DNA of 64,000 bases. Origin: Paludisphaera mucosa (lineage in GTDB: Bacteria > Planctomycetota > Planctomycetia > Isosphaerales > Isosphaeraceae). The notes beneath the pieces are model-generated. The model saw only the letters and a program-made list of their open reading frames with translations, was not told where the DNA came from and made no database searches. Each line of letters starts with the position of its first letter. The first letter of the stretch is position 1. The DNA lies in NCBI RefSeq assembly GCF_029589435.1, contig NZ_JARRAG010000002.1, positions 4,340,001 to 4,404,000 on the forward strand, written 5' to 3'. Positions 1-8,350 of this stretch are shown one piece after another. A program made the position numbers and the translations under genes.

Positions 1-474
1 CTGGCGTTCCTCGGCCTCTACGCCGGGGCGTGCGCCACGCCGGCGTTGCGCAACGGGGGTGACGGCGAATCCGCAAATTACATCTACGGCTGGACGCTCC
101 TCATGATGGGCTGGCTGCCGCCGTACATCTTCGCATGGATGGCGAACCCCTTGATGCTGGCCGGATGGGGAGCCTACCTCTTCCGATGCTACCGAACCGC
201 CCGGGTGATCGGCCTCGTCGCCTTCATCTTCGCGCTGACGACGTGGTACCTGCTGGAACCGGCATCTCTGTTCATCGGATACTTCCTCTGGCAGGCGAGC
301 GCCGCAGCCCTCACCGCCTGCGCGTACCTGGCGGCGGAAGGCGTGCGGAAGACCAAGCCGGCGACAGCCGACCTCGACGCCGTCGACTCTCTGCCGATCG
401 GTCCTGAGGAGGATCCGGCATCGCCGAGTCAAACCCTGACGTTCGCGACGGGCGCGGGCGACCTCGAGGGGTGA
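1..474 (+). CDS. Multi-pass membrane protein, 5'-truncated
   Basis: The reading frame is open from base 1, so the gene begins upstream of the window and only its last 157 codons are visible. The visible part has at least three hydrophobic segments, including stretches around LLMMGWLPPYIFAW, VIGLVAFIFALTTW and FIGYFLWQASAAAL, followed by a polar acidic tail of about 40 residues. This predicts an inner-membrane protein with a cytoplasmic or periplasmic tail. A TTG at 46 could be read as a start, but the in-frame sequence before it is also hydrophobic and protein-like, so truncation is the better reading. I do not recognise the family. A second small membrane gene follows 54 bp downstream on the same strand, which suggests co-transcription. 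Confidence 0.6.
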   Translation: MAFLGLYAGACATPALRNGGDGESANYIYGWTLLMMGWLPPYIFAWMANPLMLAGWGAYLFRCYRTARVIGLVAFIFALTTWYLLEPASLFIGYFLWQASAAALTACAYLAAEGVRKTKPATADLDAVDSLPIGPEEDPASPSQTLTFATGAGDLEG

Positions 475-528
475 GGTCGATGGGCCTCGGGATCATCAAC
501 GGGCCGGCCGAGCCGGCGGGGGTCGGCC

Positions 529-903
529 GTGGAACGCGCGACCGAAGAGTTCGCCCTGATCACCTGCCTGGTCGTCGGGCTCTCGCATATCCTGCAACGC
601 CGGGTCTGGACGGAGACGTACGTCGGCCTCCACCGGCTTGGAAAGCCCGGGGCGCTCCTCAACGGCGGGTTGAGCCTCTTCACGGGCGCGGCCCTCGTCG
701 CCTTCCATCCCGTGTGGAAGGGCCTCGCGATGGCCCTCACCATCTTAGGATGGATGCTGGTGCTCAAGGGAGCCGTCTGCTTCCTCGCGCCGGACGCGGC
801 CCTGCGAAGCATGGGCAAGGCGAGCGATCGCGGCTTCGCGGCGGGCGGCGTCGTCCTCCTGATCGTGGCCGCCGTCCTGGGCTTCGTCCTGGCGGCGACC
901 TGA
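529..903 (+). CDS. Small integral membrane protein (unknown)
   Basis: This 124-residue protein starts at a GTG preceded by a G-rich stretch that can serve as a ribosome binding site. It has about four hydrophobic segments: EFALITCLVVGLSHIL near the start, GGLSLFTGAALVAF, ALTILGWMLVLKGAVCFL, and a C-terminal VVLLIVAAVLGFVLAAT. The layout (short loops, a GRxxxGLHRLGKP-like basic loop) resembles small DUF-type membrane proteins, but I cannot assign a family. It lies just after another membrane-protein gene on the same strand and converges on the glycoside-hydrolase-like gene that follows. Function is unknown. Confidence 0.6.
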   Translation: MERATEEFALITCLVVGLSHILQRRVWTETYVGLHRLGKPGALLNGGLSLFTGAALVAFHPVWKGLAMALTILGWMLVLKGAVCFLAPDAALRSMGKASDRGFAAGGVVLLIVAAVLGFVLAAT

Positions 904-925
904 GGCCGGCGCGGGCGGCCGTCGG

Positions 926-2623
926 CTAGGGGGTCTTCGGCGTGACGACCAGGACGCAGTCATGATCCCCATCGGGGGGCGAGGCCGTCGCGCGCCCATC
1001 GGGCGAGACCGTGAGGTCGACGGGAGTGTTGCTATTCCCTGAGACGGGGTCGAACCACGCGGCCTTGAGGGTCGCGCCAGCGGGCAGGCCCGAGAGCGCG
1101 ATCGGGCCGGGCGAGATCAGGTAGACGAGCCGCGCGCCGGCCGGGGTCGAGGCGCAGAGCGGGGCGGGGGCCCTGGTCGCGGCATCAGCCCAGGCGACGA
1201 GTTCGGGGTGCGGCTCCAGGTGGTTCCAGCCGGGGATGGATTCGATCAGGCGGCGTGCGGCGGCGAGCTGGGCGGAGCCGGGGAGCTTCATGGCGACGTC
1301 CCAGGGCGTCGTGCCCCAGTTGTTGCCGCCGGGCGAGTTGCCGTAGGGCTTGTCGCGGCCGTTGACCTGCCAGATCCCGTTGGCGCCGTAGGTGTGCCCC
1401 GCGCAGCCGCTGGCGATCGTGTGGGCCCAGAACGCCTTGCGGGCGTCGGCGTCGGTGAGCGTCGGGTTGATCTCCAGGGCCTCGTAACGCGACTCGCCGC
1501 TGAGCACGGGCATGGTCGGCGCGGTCTTCCAGCCCTCGAACCCCAGCGCCGCCTGCTGCTCGGCGGGCGTGCCGTGGCCGCTCTGGTGCATGTCGAAGTC
1601 GAGGACCGACGGGTCGGTCACCGACTGGCGCGCGGTCCGCGATGGGTGGCACGTCACCAGGCGGTGGAACGGGTCGACGGAGCGGAGGTAGGCCATGATC
1701 TCGGTCCACTCGCGCTTCTGCCGCTCGGCGTCTTCCTTCGGGCTCTTGGACAGGTAGAAGGGCATCGTCGTCTCGCCCGCCGCGCACCAGACGACGGGAT
1801 ACGCCCCCCACCGCGCGACGAGGTTGCGCCAGTGCGCCTTCATCTTCGCCTCGCCGAGCCAGGGGAGGTGATATCCCCACGCGCCGACGACGCAGGGCGT
1901 GAGGCCCTGGTCGACCAGATACGCGATCCGGCGATCGGCGGCGTCGAAATAGGCCGGGTTGATCCGCGCGTATTCCGGCTCCCAGGGGAACCCCGCCTCG
2001 TTGCGGCCGCGCGGGTCGAAGGCCGGCATGTCGGGATAGAGGCCGGCGACGATCTGGACGACGTTGAACCCTTTCGCGACGCGGTCGGCGGCCAGCGCCT
2101 GGAAGTCTGCGGGCCATGCGAGCCGATCCGTGAGGCCCATCCACCAGGTGTCGCCCAGCCAGAAGAAGGGCGAGCCGTCGGCGTGGGCGAAGTGCCGTTT
2201 GTCGTCGGCCACGCGGGGCGCGCCGTGGCGGAGCAGGGGGATGTCGCCGGTGTAAGGCACGACCTCGACGACGCCCGCGACGCCGTTCAACCCCGCGTCG
2301 CCCGCGTCGCTGCACGCCGAGACGAACCGATGCTCGCCGGCCTGCCGGCTGGAAAACCGCACGCGCCACGACTTGCCGCCGTCCCAGAAGGCCGGGACAC
2401 GCAGGGTCGCGCCGTCGGGGGCCGTGAAGACGACGTCGAGCGTGATCTCGTTGAACGGGTCGGCCCGATCCTTCGCCGACGTGAACGCGACCTCGGCGAC
2501 CTTCCCCGCCTCGACGCGGACGGGGTCGGCCGCGGCCCCCGAAGGGACGCCCGCGACGGCCATCCCCGCGAGCATCGTCCAGACGGCCCGGTTCGCTGCA
2601 TGACCTCGCGGCTCGTGTCGCAT
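926..2623 (-). CDS. Secreted apiosidase-like glycoside hydrolase (DUF5060-DUF4038, GH140-like)
   Basis: The 565-residue protein has a signal peptide (about residues 1-32, ending SGAAA). An Ig-like DUF5060 region follows (about 35-125). The DUF4038 TIM barrel (about 140-455) carries the hallmark FFWLGDTWW at 153-161, and a small C-terminal beta domain resembles the putative collagen-binding module found at the end of this family. Established members of GH140 cleave apiose linkages in the pectin rhamnogalacturonan II; the exact substrate here is inference. The gene is divergent from a pectate-lyase-fold gene 221 bp away, and both are exported, which fits pectin-type polysaccharide breakdown. 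Length and domain order are normal. Alternative: another DUF4038 glycosidase with different specificity. Confidence 0.85.
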   Translation of the reverse strand: MRHEPRGHAANRAVWTMLAGMAVAGVPSGAAADPVRVEAGKVAEVAFTSAKDRADPFNEITLDVVFTAPDGATLRVPAFWDGGKSWRVRFSSRQAGEHRFVSACSDAGDAGLNGVAGVVEVVPYTGDIPLLRHGAPRVADDKRHFAHADGSPFFWLGDTWWMGLTDRLAWPADFQALAADRVAKGFNVVQIVAGLYPDMPAFDPRGRNEAGFPWEPEYARINPAYFDAADRRIAYLVDQGLTPCVVGAWGYHLPWLGEAKMKAHWRNLVARWGAYPVVWCAAGETTMPFYLSKSPKEDAERQKREWTEIMAYLRSVDPFHRLVTCHPSRTARQSVTDPSVLDFDMHQSGHGTPAEQQAALGFEGWKTAPTMPVLSGESRYEALEINPTLTDADARKAFWAHTIASGCAGHTYGANGIWQVNGRDKPYGNSPGGNNWGTTPWDVAMKLPGSAQLAAARRLIESIPGWNHLEPHPELVAWADAATRAPAPLCASTPAGARLVYLISPGPIALSGLPAGATLKAAWFDPVSGNSNTPVDLTVSPDGRATASPPDGDHDCVLVVTPKTP

Positions 2624-2844
2624 CCTCGTCCTCCCGATCGCCGACCCTCTCGCCCCGCATGAAATCGGACGGTCATGATAAGTCGCCCCGACCGATGCGG
2701 GAAGGGGCGGCCCCTCGTGCGGCGGCGGGCGAGCCTGGAAACGGAGCCGGGCGCGTAGGATACTGGACGGCCCCGGACGTCGTCCGGATCCGCGCTCCGC
2801 GTCGCATCCTCACCCGCTCCGCCGTATCTGGCAGGTGCATCCTC

Positions 2845-4713
2845 ATGAGGGTATTCGAAAACGCCCGCGCAGGCCTCCTCGCGTTCGTCGTCGCGAGCGC
2901 CGCGACGTCGACCCGCGGCGCCGGGCTCCCGGCGGCGGGGGCCGATCTCGACTCGGTCGAAAGCCGGTCTTATCCCGTCTGTTCGGCCGTCGTCGACGTC
3001 ACGAAGGCTCCTTATTTCGCCAGGGGCGACGGCGCGACCGACTGCACCGACGCCCTCCAGGAGGCCCTGTCCGAGACGATGGGCCGGCGCAAGATCCTCT
3101 ACCTCCCCGAGGGCGTCTACCTGGTGTCCCGCACCCTCGAATGGTCCAAGAAGAACGCCGACGGGCGGGACGCCTGGGGCTTCAACGCGGTCCAGGGCCG
3201 GCACCCGCGACGCAGCGTCATCCGCCTGAAGGACGCCGTCTTCACCGACGCGAGCGCGCCGAAGGCCGTCATGTGGTGCGGCGGATTCGGCTCGGCCGAC
3301 TGGTTCCACAACTACGTCCAGGGCGTCACCATCGACGTGGGCCGCGGCAATCCGGGCGCGATCGGGCTGCAGTTCTACTCGAACAACACCGGGGCGGTCC
3401 GCGACGTCGCGATCGTGTCCGGCGACGGCCGGGGGGCGGTCGGTCTGGACCTGGGCCATCGCGACATGAACGGCCCTCTGCTGGTCCGGAACGTCGAGGT
3501 CCGCGGCTTCGACGTCGGGATCCGCACCGGGGCTGTCGTGAACAGCCAGACGTTCGAACACCTCCGCCTGTCCGGCCAGCGCGAGGTGGGGTTCGCCAAC
3601 TTCGGCCAGGCCGTCGCGATCCGCGGCCTCGCCAGCGACAACGCGGTCGTGGCGCTTCGAACCGAGGGATTCACGGCGATCCTCGAGAGCGAGCTGATCG
3701 GTCGGGGCGTCGCCGGTGGAGCGCCCGCCGTGCAGGTCGGCAAGGCCCCGTTCTTCGCCCGCGACGTCGCGACCCGCGGCTACAAGGCGGCGCTGGCGGC
3801 GGAGGGGGGCGGCGCGGCGCCCGCCGGGGAGAACCTCGCCGAGTATTGCAGCGGCGGGCCCACGAACCCCTTCGGCTCCTCGTCGGCGTCGCTCCGACTC
3901 CCCGTGCGCGAGACTCCCGACGTCCCATACGGCGACCCGGCGGGCTGGGCCGTCGTCGACGCCTTCGGCGCCGACCCCACGGGCGACGCCGATTCGTCGG
4001 CCGCCATCCAGAAGGCGATCGACTCGGGCACCGAGACGGTGTTCTTCCCGGGTTCCTACGACATCCGGTCGCCCGTCCGGGTCCGCGGCAAGGTGCGGCG
4101 GCTGCTGGGGGTCGGCAACTGGCTCGACTACAACAAGCACTCCGCGCCCGACCTGATCATCGCCGACGGCGACGCCCCCGTGGTGGTCATGGAGCATTTC
4201 GCGTCGGTCAACGGCGGCGTCGCCGTCGAGACCGATCGGTCGGTGGTCTTCCGCAGCGTGCAGGACGCCTTCATCGCGCCCGTCGCCGCGGGGGACCTCT
4301 TCCTCGAAGACGTCGCCACCGCCGACCTGCGCCACAGCCCCGGCCAGAACGTCTGGGCGAGGCAGCTCGACATCGAGAACCAGGGGACGCACCTGACCAA
4401 CGCCGGCGGCAAGCTCTGGGTCCTGGGCTACAAGACCGAGCGAGGCGGCTGCCTGGTGCGGACGTCGAACGGGGGGGCGACCGAGATCTTCGGCAACTTC
4501 AGCTACACCACCACCGCCGGCTCGCTCGCGCCGATGTTCGTCACGGAGGACGCGTCGGTCTTCGCCTTCTTCAACGAGGTCTGCTTCAGCGGCGACCCGT
4601 TCCGGACGCTCATCCGCGAGCGGCGGGGCGACGCCACCCGGATCGTCCGGCGCGGCGAGGGGAGCCTCGCGCCCTACGTCGCCAATCCCGCCGCACGCCG
4701 CGACGGCCGCTGA
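2845..4713 (+). CDS. Secreted pectate-lyase-superfamily beta-helix protein
   Basis: This 622-residue protein probably starts at the ATG at 2845, because a signal peptide (MRVFENARAGLLAFVVASA) begins exactly there. The frame is open 62 codons further upstream but that part is not protein-like. Two segments have the Pectate_lyase_3 opening pattern of GADPTGDADSS-type sequence followed by a conserved LPEG/FPGS turn: one near residues 55-95 (GDGATDCTDALQEAL) and one near 370-415. Right-handed beta-helix repeats fill the rest. Such folds act as lyases or glycosidases (GH28/GH55-like) on polysaccharides. I see no confident catalytic signature, so the reaction is unknown. Its 3' end overlaps a strong hairpin shared with the convergent DUF1877 gene. 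Confidence 0.75.
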   Translation: MRVFENARAGLLAFVVASAATSTRGAGLPAAGADLDSVESRSYPVCSAVVDVTKAPYFARGDGATDCTDALQEALSETMGRRKILYLPEGVYLVSRTLEWSKKNADGRDAWGFNAVQGRHPRRSVIRLKDAVFTDASAPKAVMWCGGFGSADWFHNYVQGVTIDVGRGNPGAIGLQFYSNNTGAVRDVAIVSGDGRGAVGLDLGHRDMNGPLLVRNVEVRGFDVGIRTGAVVNSQTFEHLRLSGQREVGFANFGQAVAIRGLASDNAVVALRTEGFTAILESELIGRGVAGGAPAVQVGKAPFFARDVATRGYKAALAAEGGGAAPAGENLAEYCSGGPTNPFGSSSASLRLPVRETPDVPYGDPAGWAVVDAFGADPTGDADSSAAIQKAIDSGTETVFFPGSYDIRSPVRVRGKVRRLLGVGNWLDYNKHSAPDLIIADGDAPVVVMEHFASVNGGVAVETDRSVVFRSVQDAFIAPVAAGDLFLEDVATADLRHSPGQNVWARQLDIENQGTHLTNAGGKLWVLGYKTERGGCLVRTSNGGATEIFGNFSYTTTAGSLAPMFVTEDASVFAFFNEVCFSGDPFRTLIRERRGDATRIVRRGEGSLAPYVANPAARRDGR

Positions 4714-4740
4714 CGCCGTCCCGTCGCGAGCCTCGTGCGG
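4691..4740. terminator. Bidirectional hairpin between convergent genes
   Basis: Two stem blocks pair in order: CCGCACG (4691-4697) with CGTGCGG (4734-4740), and CGCGACGG (4699-4706) with CCGTCGCG (4721-4728). The hairpin spans the stop codon of the pectate-lyase-like gene and lies before the end of the convergent gene. There is no T tract, so termination is inferred from stem strength and position. Confidence 0.45.
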
Positions 4741-4751
4741 CGGCTTGCCGG

Positions 4752-5354
4752 CTAGGTCACGATCGCCAGGACGCCCTCGCCGCGGGCAGCCGCGTCGGTA
4801 TAGAGCGAGCGGAAGCCCTCGAAGCCCGCGGCGATCCGATCCCAGGTCTGGGGGTCGTCGCCGGCGCCCCAGATCTTGTAGACGTGCTGCTCCAGCATCA
4901 TCCCGGGATCGTAGGCCGAGCGGAGGTCCTCGACCGCCTGCCCGGCGAGCCAGGCGGCGATCGCGCCCACCTCGGCGGGGGGCGAGTAGCGGATTGCATG
5001 CCCCTGGCCGCCCAGGAGGTGCCCGGGGAGGCCGTTCGCGCCGAGGATCGCCTTCGAGCCCAGATCGGCCGCGTCGGGCTCGCCGCGTCGTCGCTCCTCG
5101 GAGAGCAGGAAATGGAGCATGTCGAAGAGGCGGTCGAGGGTGAAGACGCGGCCGTCGATCCCCGGGTGCGAGCGGTTCATGGCGTCGACCGCCGCCAGGA
5201 ACTCGGAGTAGAAGCCGCGGTGATTGCGACCGTGCCTATCCGGCTCGAACAGCCAGGGCAGGCTGAGATTCTCGCCGAACGTCGGGTCGGCCAGGGCGCG
5301 CGTCAGGAGGGGGCCTTCGTCGACGATCGCGACATACCAACGCTCGATGCCCAT
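4752..5354 (-). CDS. DUF1877 (YfbM-like) family protein
   Basis: The likely start at 5354 gives a 200-residue protein opening with MGIERWYVAIVDEG, the usual opening of DUF1877 proteins, and containing FTLDRLFDMLHFLLS in the middle. An upstream ATG at 5417 would add 21 residues that do not look like the family. DUF1877 proteins are small cytosolic proteins found mainly in actinobacteria, enterobacteria and planctomycetes; their role is unknown. There is no signal peptide. The gene is divergent from the sugar isomerase/epimerase gene, with 178 bp between the starts. Confidence 0.75.
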   Translation of the reverse strand: MGIERWYVAIVDEGPLLTRALADPTFGENLSLPWLFEPDRHGRNHRGFYSEFLAAVDAMNRSHPGIDGRVFTLDRLFDMLHFLLSEERRRGEPDAADLGSKAILGANGLPGHLLGGQGHAIRYSPPAEVGAIAAWLAGQAVEDLRSAYDPGMMLEQHVYKIWGAGDDPQTWDRIAAGFEGFRSLYTDAAARGEGVLAIVT

Positions 5355-5532
5355 CGGACGCTCCAGGTTGGGTTTCGCCAGGCCGACGACGCGGGTCGGG
5401 CGCCTCGACTGTAACACGGGGAAGCGGGCGGCCGCCGCACGTCAGCGGACCGGCCCCTTGTGCGGCCGTGCGGGCCGGTCACAATGTCGGGAGCCGGCCG
5501 CCCGCCTATCTCGTCGACCGAGGCCCCACGCC

Positions 5533-6306
5533 ATGCTCCAGCTCGGGATCGTGACCTACAACATCGCCAAGGATTGGGACCTCCCCACGATCCTTCAGAA
5601 GCTCGAAGCCCTGGGCTACGGCGGGGTCGAGCTGCGTACCACGCATCGCCACGGCGTCGAGGTCGGGCTCTCGGCCGAAGCCCGCCGGGAGGTGCGCAAG
5701 CGGTTCGCGGACTCGCCCGTCGAGCTGGTGGGGTTGGGGAGCGCGTTCGAGTATCAGAGCGCGGACCCGGCGGAGGTCCGCAAGCAGGTCGCCGAGACGA
5801 AGGAGTACGTGCGGCTGGCGCACGACGTCGGGGCCCCCGGCGTGAAGGTCCGGCCCAACGGGATCCCCAAGGGCGAGGTCGCCGACGCCGTCTTCCGTCG
5901 CATCGGCGAAGCCCTGCATGAAGTCGGCGAGGACGCCGAGGGACAGGGGGTCGAGATCCGCGTCGAGGTCCACGGCGCGGGGACCGCGGAGTGGCCCGGG
6001 TTCGCTAAAATCATCGAGTACGCCGACCATCCCAACGTCGGCGTCTGCTGGAACTCCAACCCGCAGGACGTCCCCAAAGAGGGCGGCTCGATCGCGACCA
6101 ACTTCCGCCTGGTCGCGGGCAAGATCCGCACCGTCCACCTCCGAGACCTGACCGACGAGGCGTACCCCTGGAAAGAGCTGTTCGCTCTGCTGACGGCAAG
6201 CGGCTTCGACGGCTACACCCTCGCCGAGATCCCCGAGAGCGCCGACCCCGACCGCGTCCTCCGCTACTTCCGCGCCCTGTGGCTGGCCGATCAACCCGCA
6301 CGCTGA
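5533..6306 (+). CDS. Sugar phosphate isomerase/epimerase (xylose-isomerase-like TIM barrel)
   Basis: The 257-residue product starts with MLQLGIVTYNIAKDWDL and has the AP_endonuc_2/xylose-isomerase-like barrel pattern: YGGVELR in strand two, a conserved EVHG metal-site segment, NVGVCWN, the KIRTVHLRDL segment, and YTLAEI near the end. The acidic and histidine residues in EVHG, VHLRD and LAEI are the usual metal ligands. Family members isomerise or epimerise sugars or inositols; the substrate cannot be told here. There is no signal peptide, so it is cytosolic. It is followed 20 bp downstream by a secreted metallopeptidase gene on the same strand, so the two may share a transcript although their functions are not obviously linked. 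Confidence 0.8.
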   Translation: MLQLGIVTYNIAKDWDLPTILQKLEALGYGGVELRTTHRHGVEVGLSAEARREVRKRFADSPVELVGLGSAFEYQSADPAEVRKQVAETKEYVRLAHDVGAPGVKVRPNGIPKGEVADAVFRRIGEALHEVGEDAEGQGVEIRVEVHGAGTAEWPGFAKIIEYADHPNVGVCWNSNPQDVPKEGGSIATNFRLVAGKIRTVHLRDLTDEAYPWKELFALLTASGFDGYTLAEIPESADPDRVLRYFRALWLADQPAR

Positions 6307-6326
6307 AGCCTTCCTTCGGACCCGAC

Positions 6327-7067
6327 ATGCGCACCACCCTCCGCGTCCCGCTCGCCGCACTGGCGGGCCTTTCGATCTTGCTCGCCCGCCCTTCGGCCGC
6401 GCAGGAGCCCACCGCGAACTACGAGACGCGGGACGTCGTGGGCTGGACCGTCCGCGTCCACCGCGACTTCCCCCGCGACGAGCCCGAGCTGGCCCACCAC
6501 GTCCTGTCGCTGCTGGCCGATCAGCTTCGCGCCATCGTCCGCGCCGTGCCGGCCGAGGCCGTGGCGAAGCTCAGGACGATCCCGATCTGGGTCGACAAGG
6601 CCGAGCCGCACCATCCCTGCATGGCGTACCACCCCGACGCCGGCTGGCTGCGCGAGCACGACATGAACCCCGACAAGGCCCGTTGCGTCGAGATCGCCAA
6701 CGCCCGCAACTTCCTCGACTGGTGCCGCGACCAGCCCTGGATGGTCTTTCACGAGCTGGCCCACGGCTATCACCACCAGGCCCTGGAAGGCGGCTTCGAG
6801 AACGCCGAAATCGCCGCCGCCCTGGAGCGGGCCCGAGCTGCGAAGACCTATGAAAAGGTGCTCCACATCAACGGGAGCGAGCAGCGCCATTACGCGTTGA
6901 CCAACCCGATGGAGTTCTTCGCCGAGTCCTCCGAGTCGCTCTTCGGGACCAACGACTTCTATCCTTTCGTCCGCGCCGAGCTGGCGAAGCACGACCCCGA
7001 AGCCCATGCTTTGCTGAAACGCCTGTGGTCGATCGCGCCCGCCGGCGGGGACGGCGAAAGGCCCTGA
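6327..7067 (+). CDS. Secreted zinc metallopeptidase-like protein (HELAH motif)
   Basis: The ATG at 6327 opens a clean signal peptide (residues 1-25, ending PSAAQ). The mature protein contains HELAHGYHH at 142-150, a HExxH zinc motif, and a downstream NPMEFFAES segment near residue 200 in which an acidic residue could be the third zinc ligand, as in gluzincins. Total length is 246 residues. The upstream region includes a conserved-looking CMAYHPDAGWL segment. I do not recognise a named peptidase family. The layout resembles small anthrax-lethal-factor-like metallopeptidase domains, but this is inference. The gene lies 20 bp after the isomerase/epimerase gene and ends in a strong bidirectional hairpin. 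Confidence 0.65.
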   Translation: MRTTLRVPLAALAGLSILLARPSAAQEPTANYETRDVVGWTVRVHRDFPRDEPELAHHVLSLLADQLRAIVRAVPAEAVAKLRTIPIWVDKAEPHHPCMAYHPDAGWLREHDMNPDKARCVEIANARNFLDWCRDQPWMVFHELAHGYHHQALEGGFENAEIAAALERARAAKTYEKVLHINGSEQRHYALTNPMEFFAESSESLFGTNDFYPFVRAELAKHDPEAHALLKRLWSIAPAGGDGERP

Positions 7068-7069
7068 GG

Positions 7070-7106
7070 CCGCGTCCGACCTCCCCGGCGAGGGAGACGG
7101 ACGCGG
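7070..7106. terminator. Strong bidirectional hairpin
   Basis: CCGCGTCCG (7070-7078) pairs with CGGACGCGG (7098-7106), and an inner CTCCC (7081-7085) pairs with GGGAG (7092-7096) around a six-base loop. It lies 2 bp after the metallopeptidase stop and between convergent genes, so it can serve both. There is no clear T tract. Confidence 0.6.
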
Positions 7107-7150
7107 GCCCCAGGGCCGCGGGATTCCGGGAGCCTCGACGCCGGGAAGCG

Positions 7151-7792
7151 TCAGGCGGGGCGGCGGCGGAACCGACGGCCGGCCAGCAGGCCGACCGAGC
7201 CGAGGCCCAGGAGGGCCATCGACGACGGCTCGGGGACGGCGGCGTTGTACGAGCCGGTCATCTCGACGATGAGGCCCGTGGGGGCTCCGTGCGTGTTCTT
7301 CGTCACGAAGACCAGGTTGTTCACGCCGATCTGGAAGTTGCTGGCGGCCGAGAAGTTGAACCACGACCCGTAAGACTCGTCGGTCGTGGTGATCCCCAGG
7401 GACTGGCCGTTGAGGAAGACGTCCTGGATCATGTCGTCCGAGGTCAGCCGGCCGCCGATCACGGCGGAGGCCAGGTCGGCGCCGCCGCCCACCGTGAACG
7501 TGGTGGCGTAGGTGTAGGTCCCGTTGGGCTGGCCGCCCGTGGGGACGATCCACTGGGCCGTCGAGGTGTTGGCCACCCAGCTCCCCGCGAGCCGCCCCAC
7601 GACGGGGGCCGTGGCGGCGCCCGCCTCGTAGGCGACCGTGTAATGCAGGTCCGAAGCGCCGTCGGCCAGGAGGCCGTGCGAGGAGTTCACACCGGTGTTG
7701 TACAGGTCGGCGATCGTCACGTTGCCGCCCCGGACGTCGGAGCCCGCGACGGCCAGGACCAGACCCAGGGCGAGGAACCATTTTGCAATCAT
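7151..7792 (-). CDS. PEP-CTERM sorting domain protein
   Basis: This 213-residue exported protein has a signal peptide (MIAKWFLALGLVLAVAGS) and a textbook PEP-CTERM tail: VPEPSSMALLGLGSVGLLAG followed by the basic RRFRRRP end. In the established model exosortase recognises this tail and the protein is processed and released to the surface or matrix. The body is rich in small and polar residues with no enzyme motif, as is typical for these proteins. No exosortase gene lies in the window. The start is preceded by an unusually AT-rich leader. Two more PEP-CTERM proteins lie at 18665 and 29098 with unrelated bodies. Confidence 0.85.
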   Translation of the reverse strand: MIAKWFLALGLVLAVAGSDVRGGNVTIADLYNTGVNSSHGLLADGASDLHYTVAYEAGAATAPVVGRLAGSWVANTSTAQWIVPTGGQPNGTYTYATTFTVGGGADLASAVIGGRLTSDDMIQDVFLNGQSLGITTTDESYGSWFNFSAASNFQIGVNNLVFVTKNTHGAPTGLIVEMTGSYNAAVPEPSSMALLGLGSVGLLAGRRFRRRPA

Positions 7793-8350
7793 ACTTTTTA
7801 GGCTTTCATATTACGATCTTTTCATTCCATGAATAGGGGCGTGGGCGGACCGCCGGCACTCGCCGTCGGTCTCGAATAGGCGCGGATCGCCGCCGCGACG
7901 TCGCCCACGACGCCGTTCCCTTCCCAGACGGATCGCGCCCGGGGGAAGCCCCCTCGTGCAACCAGGGGGGCCGTCCCGACGCCCGGCCGATCCCGAGCCC
8001 GCCGGGGCCTTCTCATGCACTCACGAGGGGATTATTTGGAGTGGTCCCGAGACAAGTAAAGCTCGGCGAAGCCCCCGATGCAACGAACCGGCGCGATGTG
8101 ATCGAAGAGCGGCGGATGCGTGCCTCCGCGGCGGCGTCCGGGCGTCGGACGTGGGGCCGCGACCTCGATCGACCGACGGCCGGTCGAAAATCCGAAACAA
8201 GGCGTCACGCCCGCGGCGACCCCGGGGCTCGCTTGCAACCATGAATGGCCGCCGATAGAGTGACGGCCTGCGGGGGGACGACGGCTCGTGCCCGTGAGAC
8301 GTCCGAGATGAGATCGGCCGCCGCCCCTCCCCACATGGGGAGAGTTGACG
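7793..8350. other. Intergenic region, divergent promoters
   Basis: No convincing gene is seen. The first 50 bases, upstream of the PEP-CTERM gene, are AT-rich and probably hold its leader or promoter. The rest is high-GC, with short open frames on both strands that lack ribosome binding sites and family-like sequence. Confidence 0.4.

Noticed and set aside
2287-4392. Minus-strand open frame of about 700 codons over the pectate-lyase-like gene
   Set aside because: It reads as antisense composition (Asp/Val/Arg-rich with no domains) and crosses the start of a well-supported gene.
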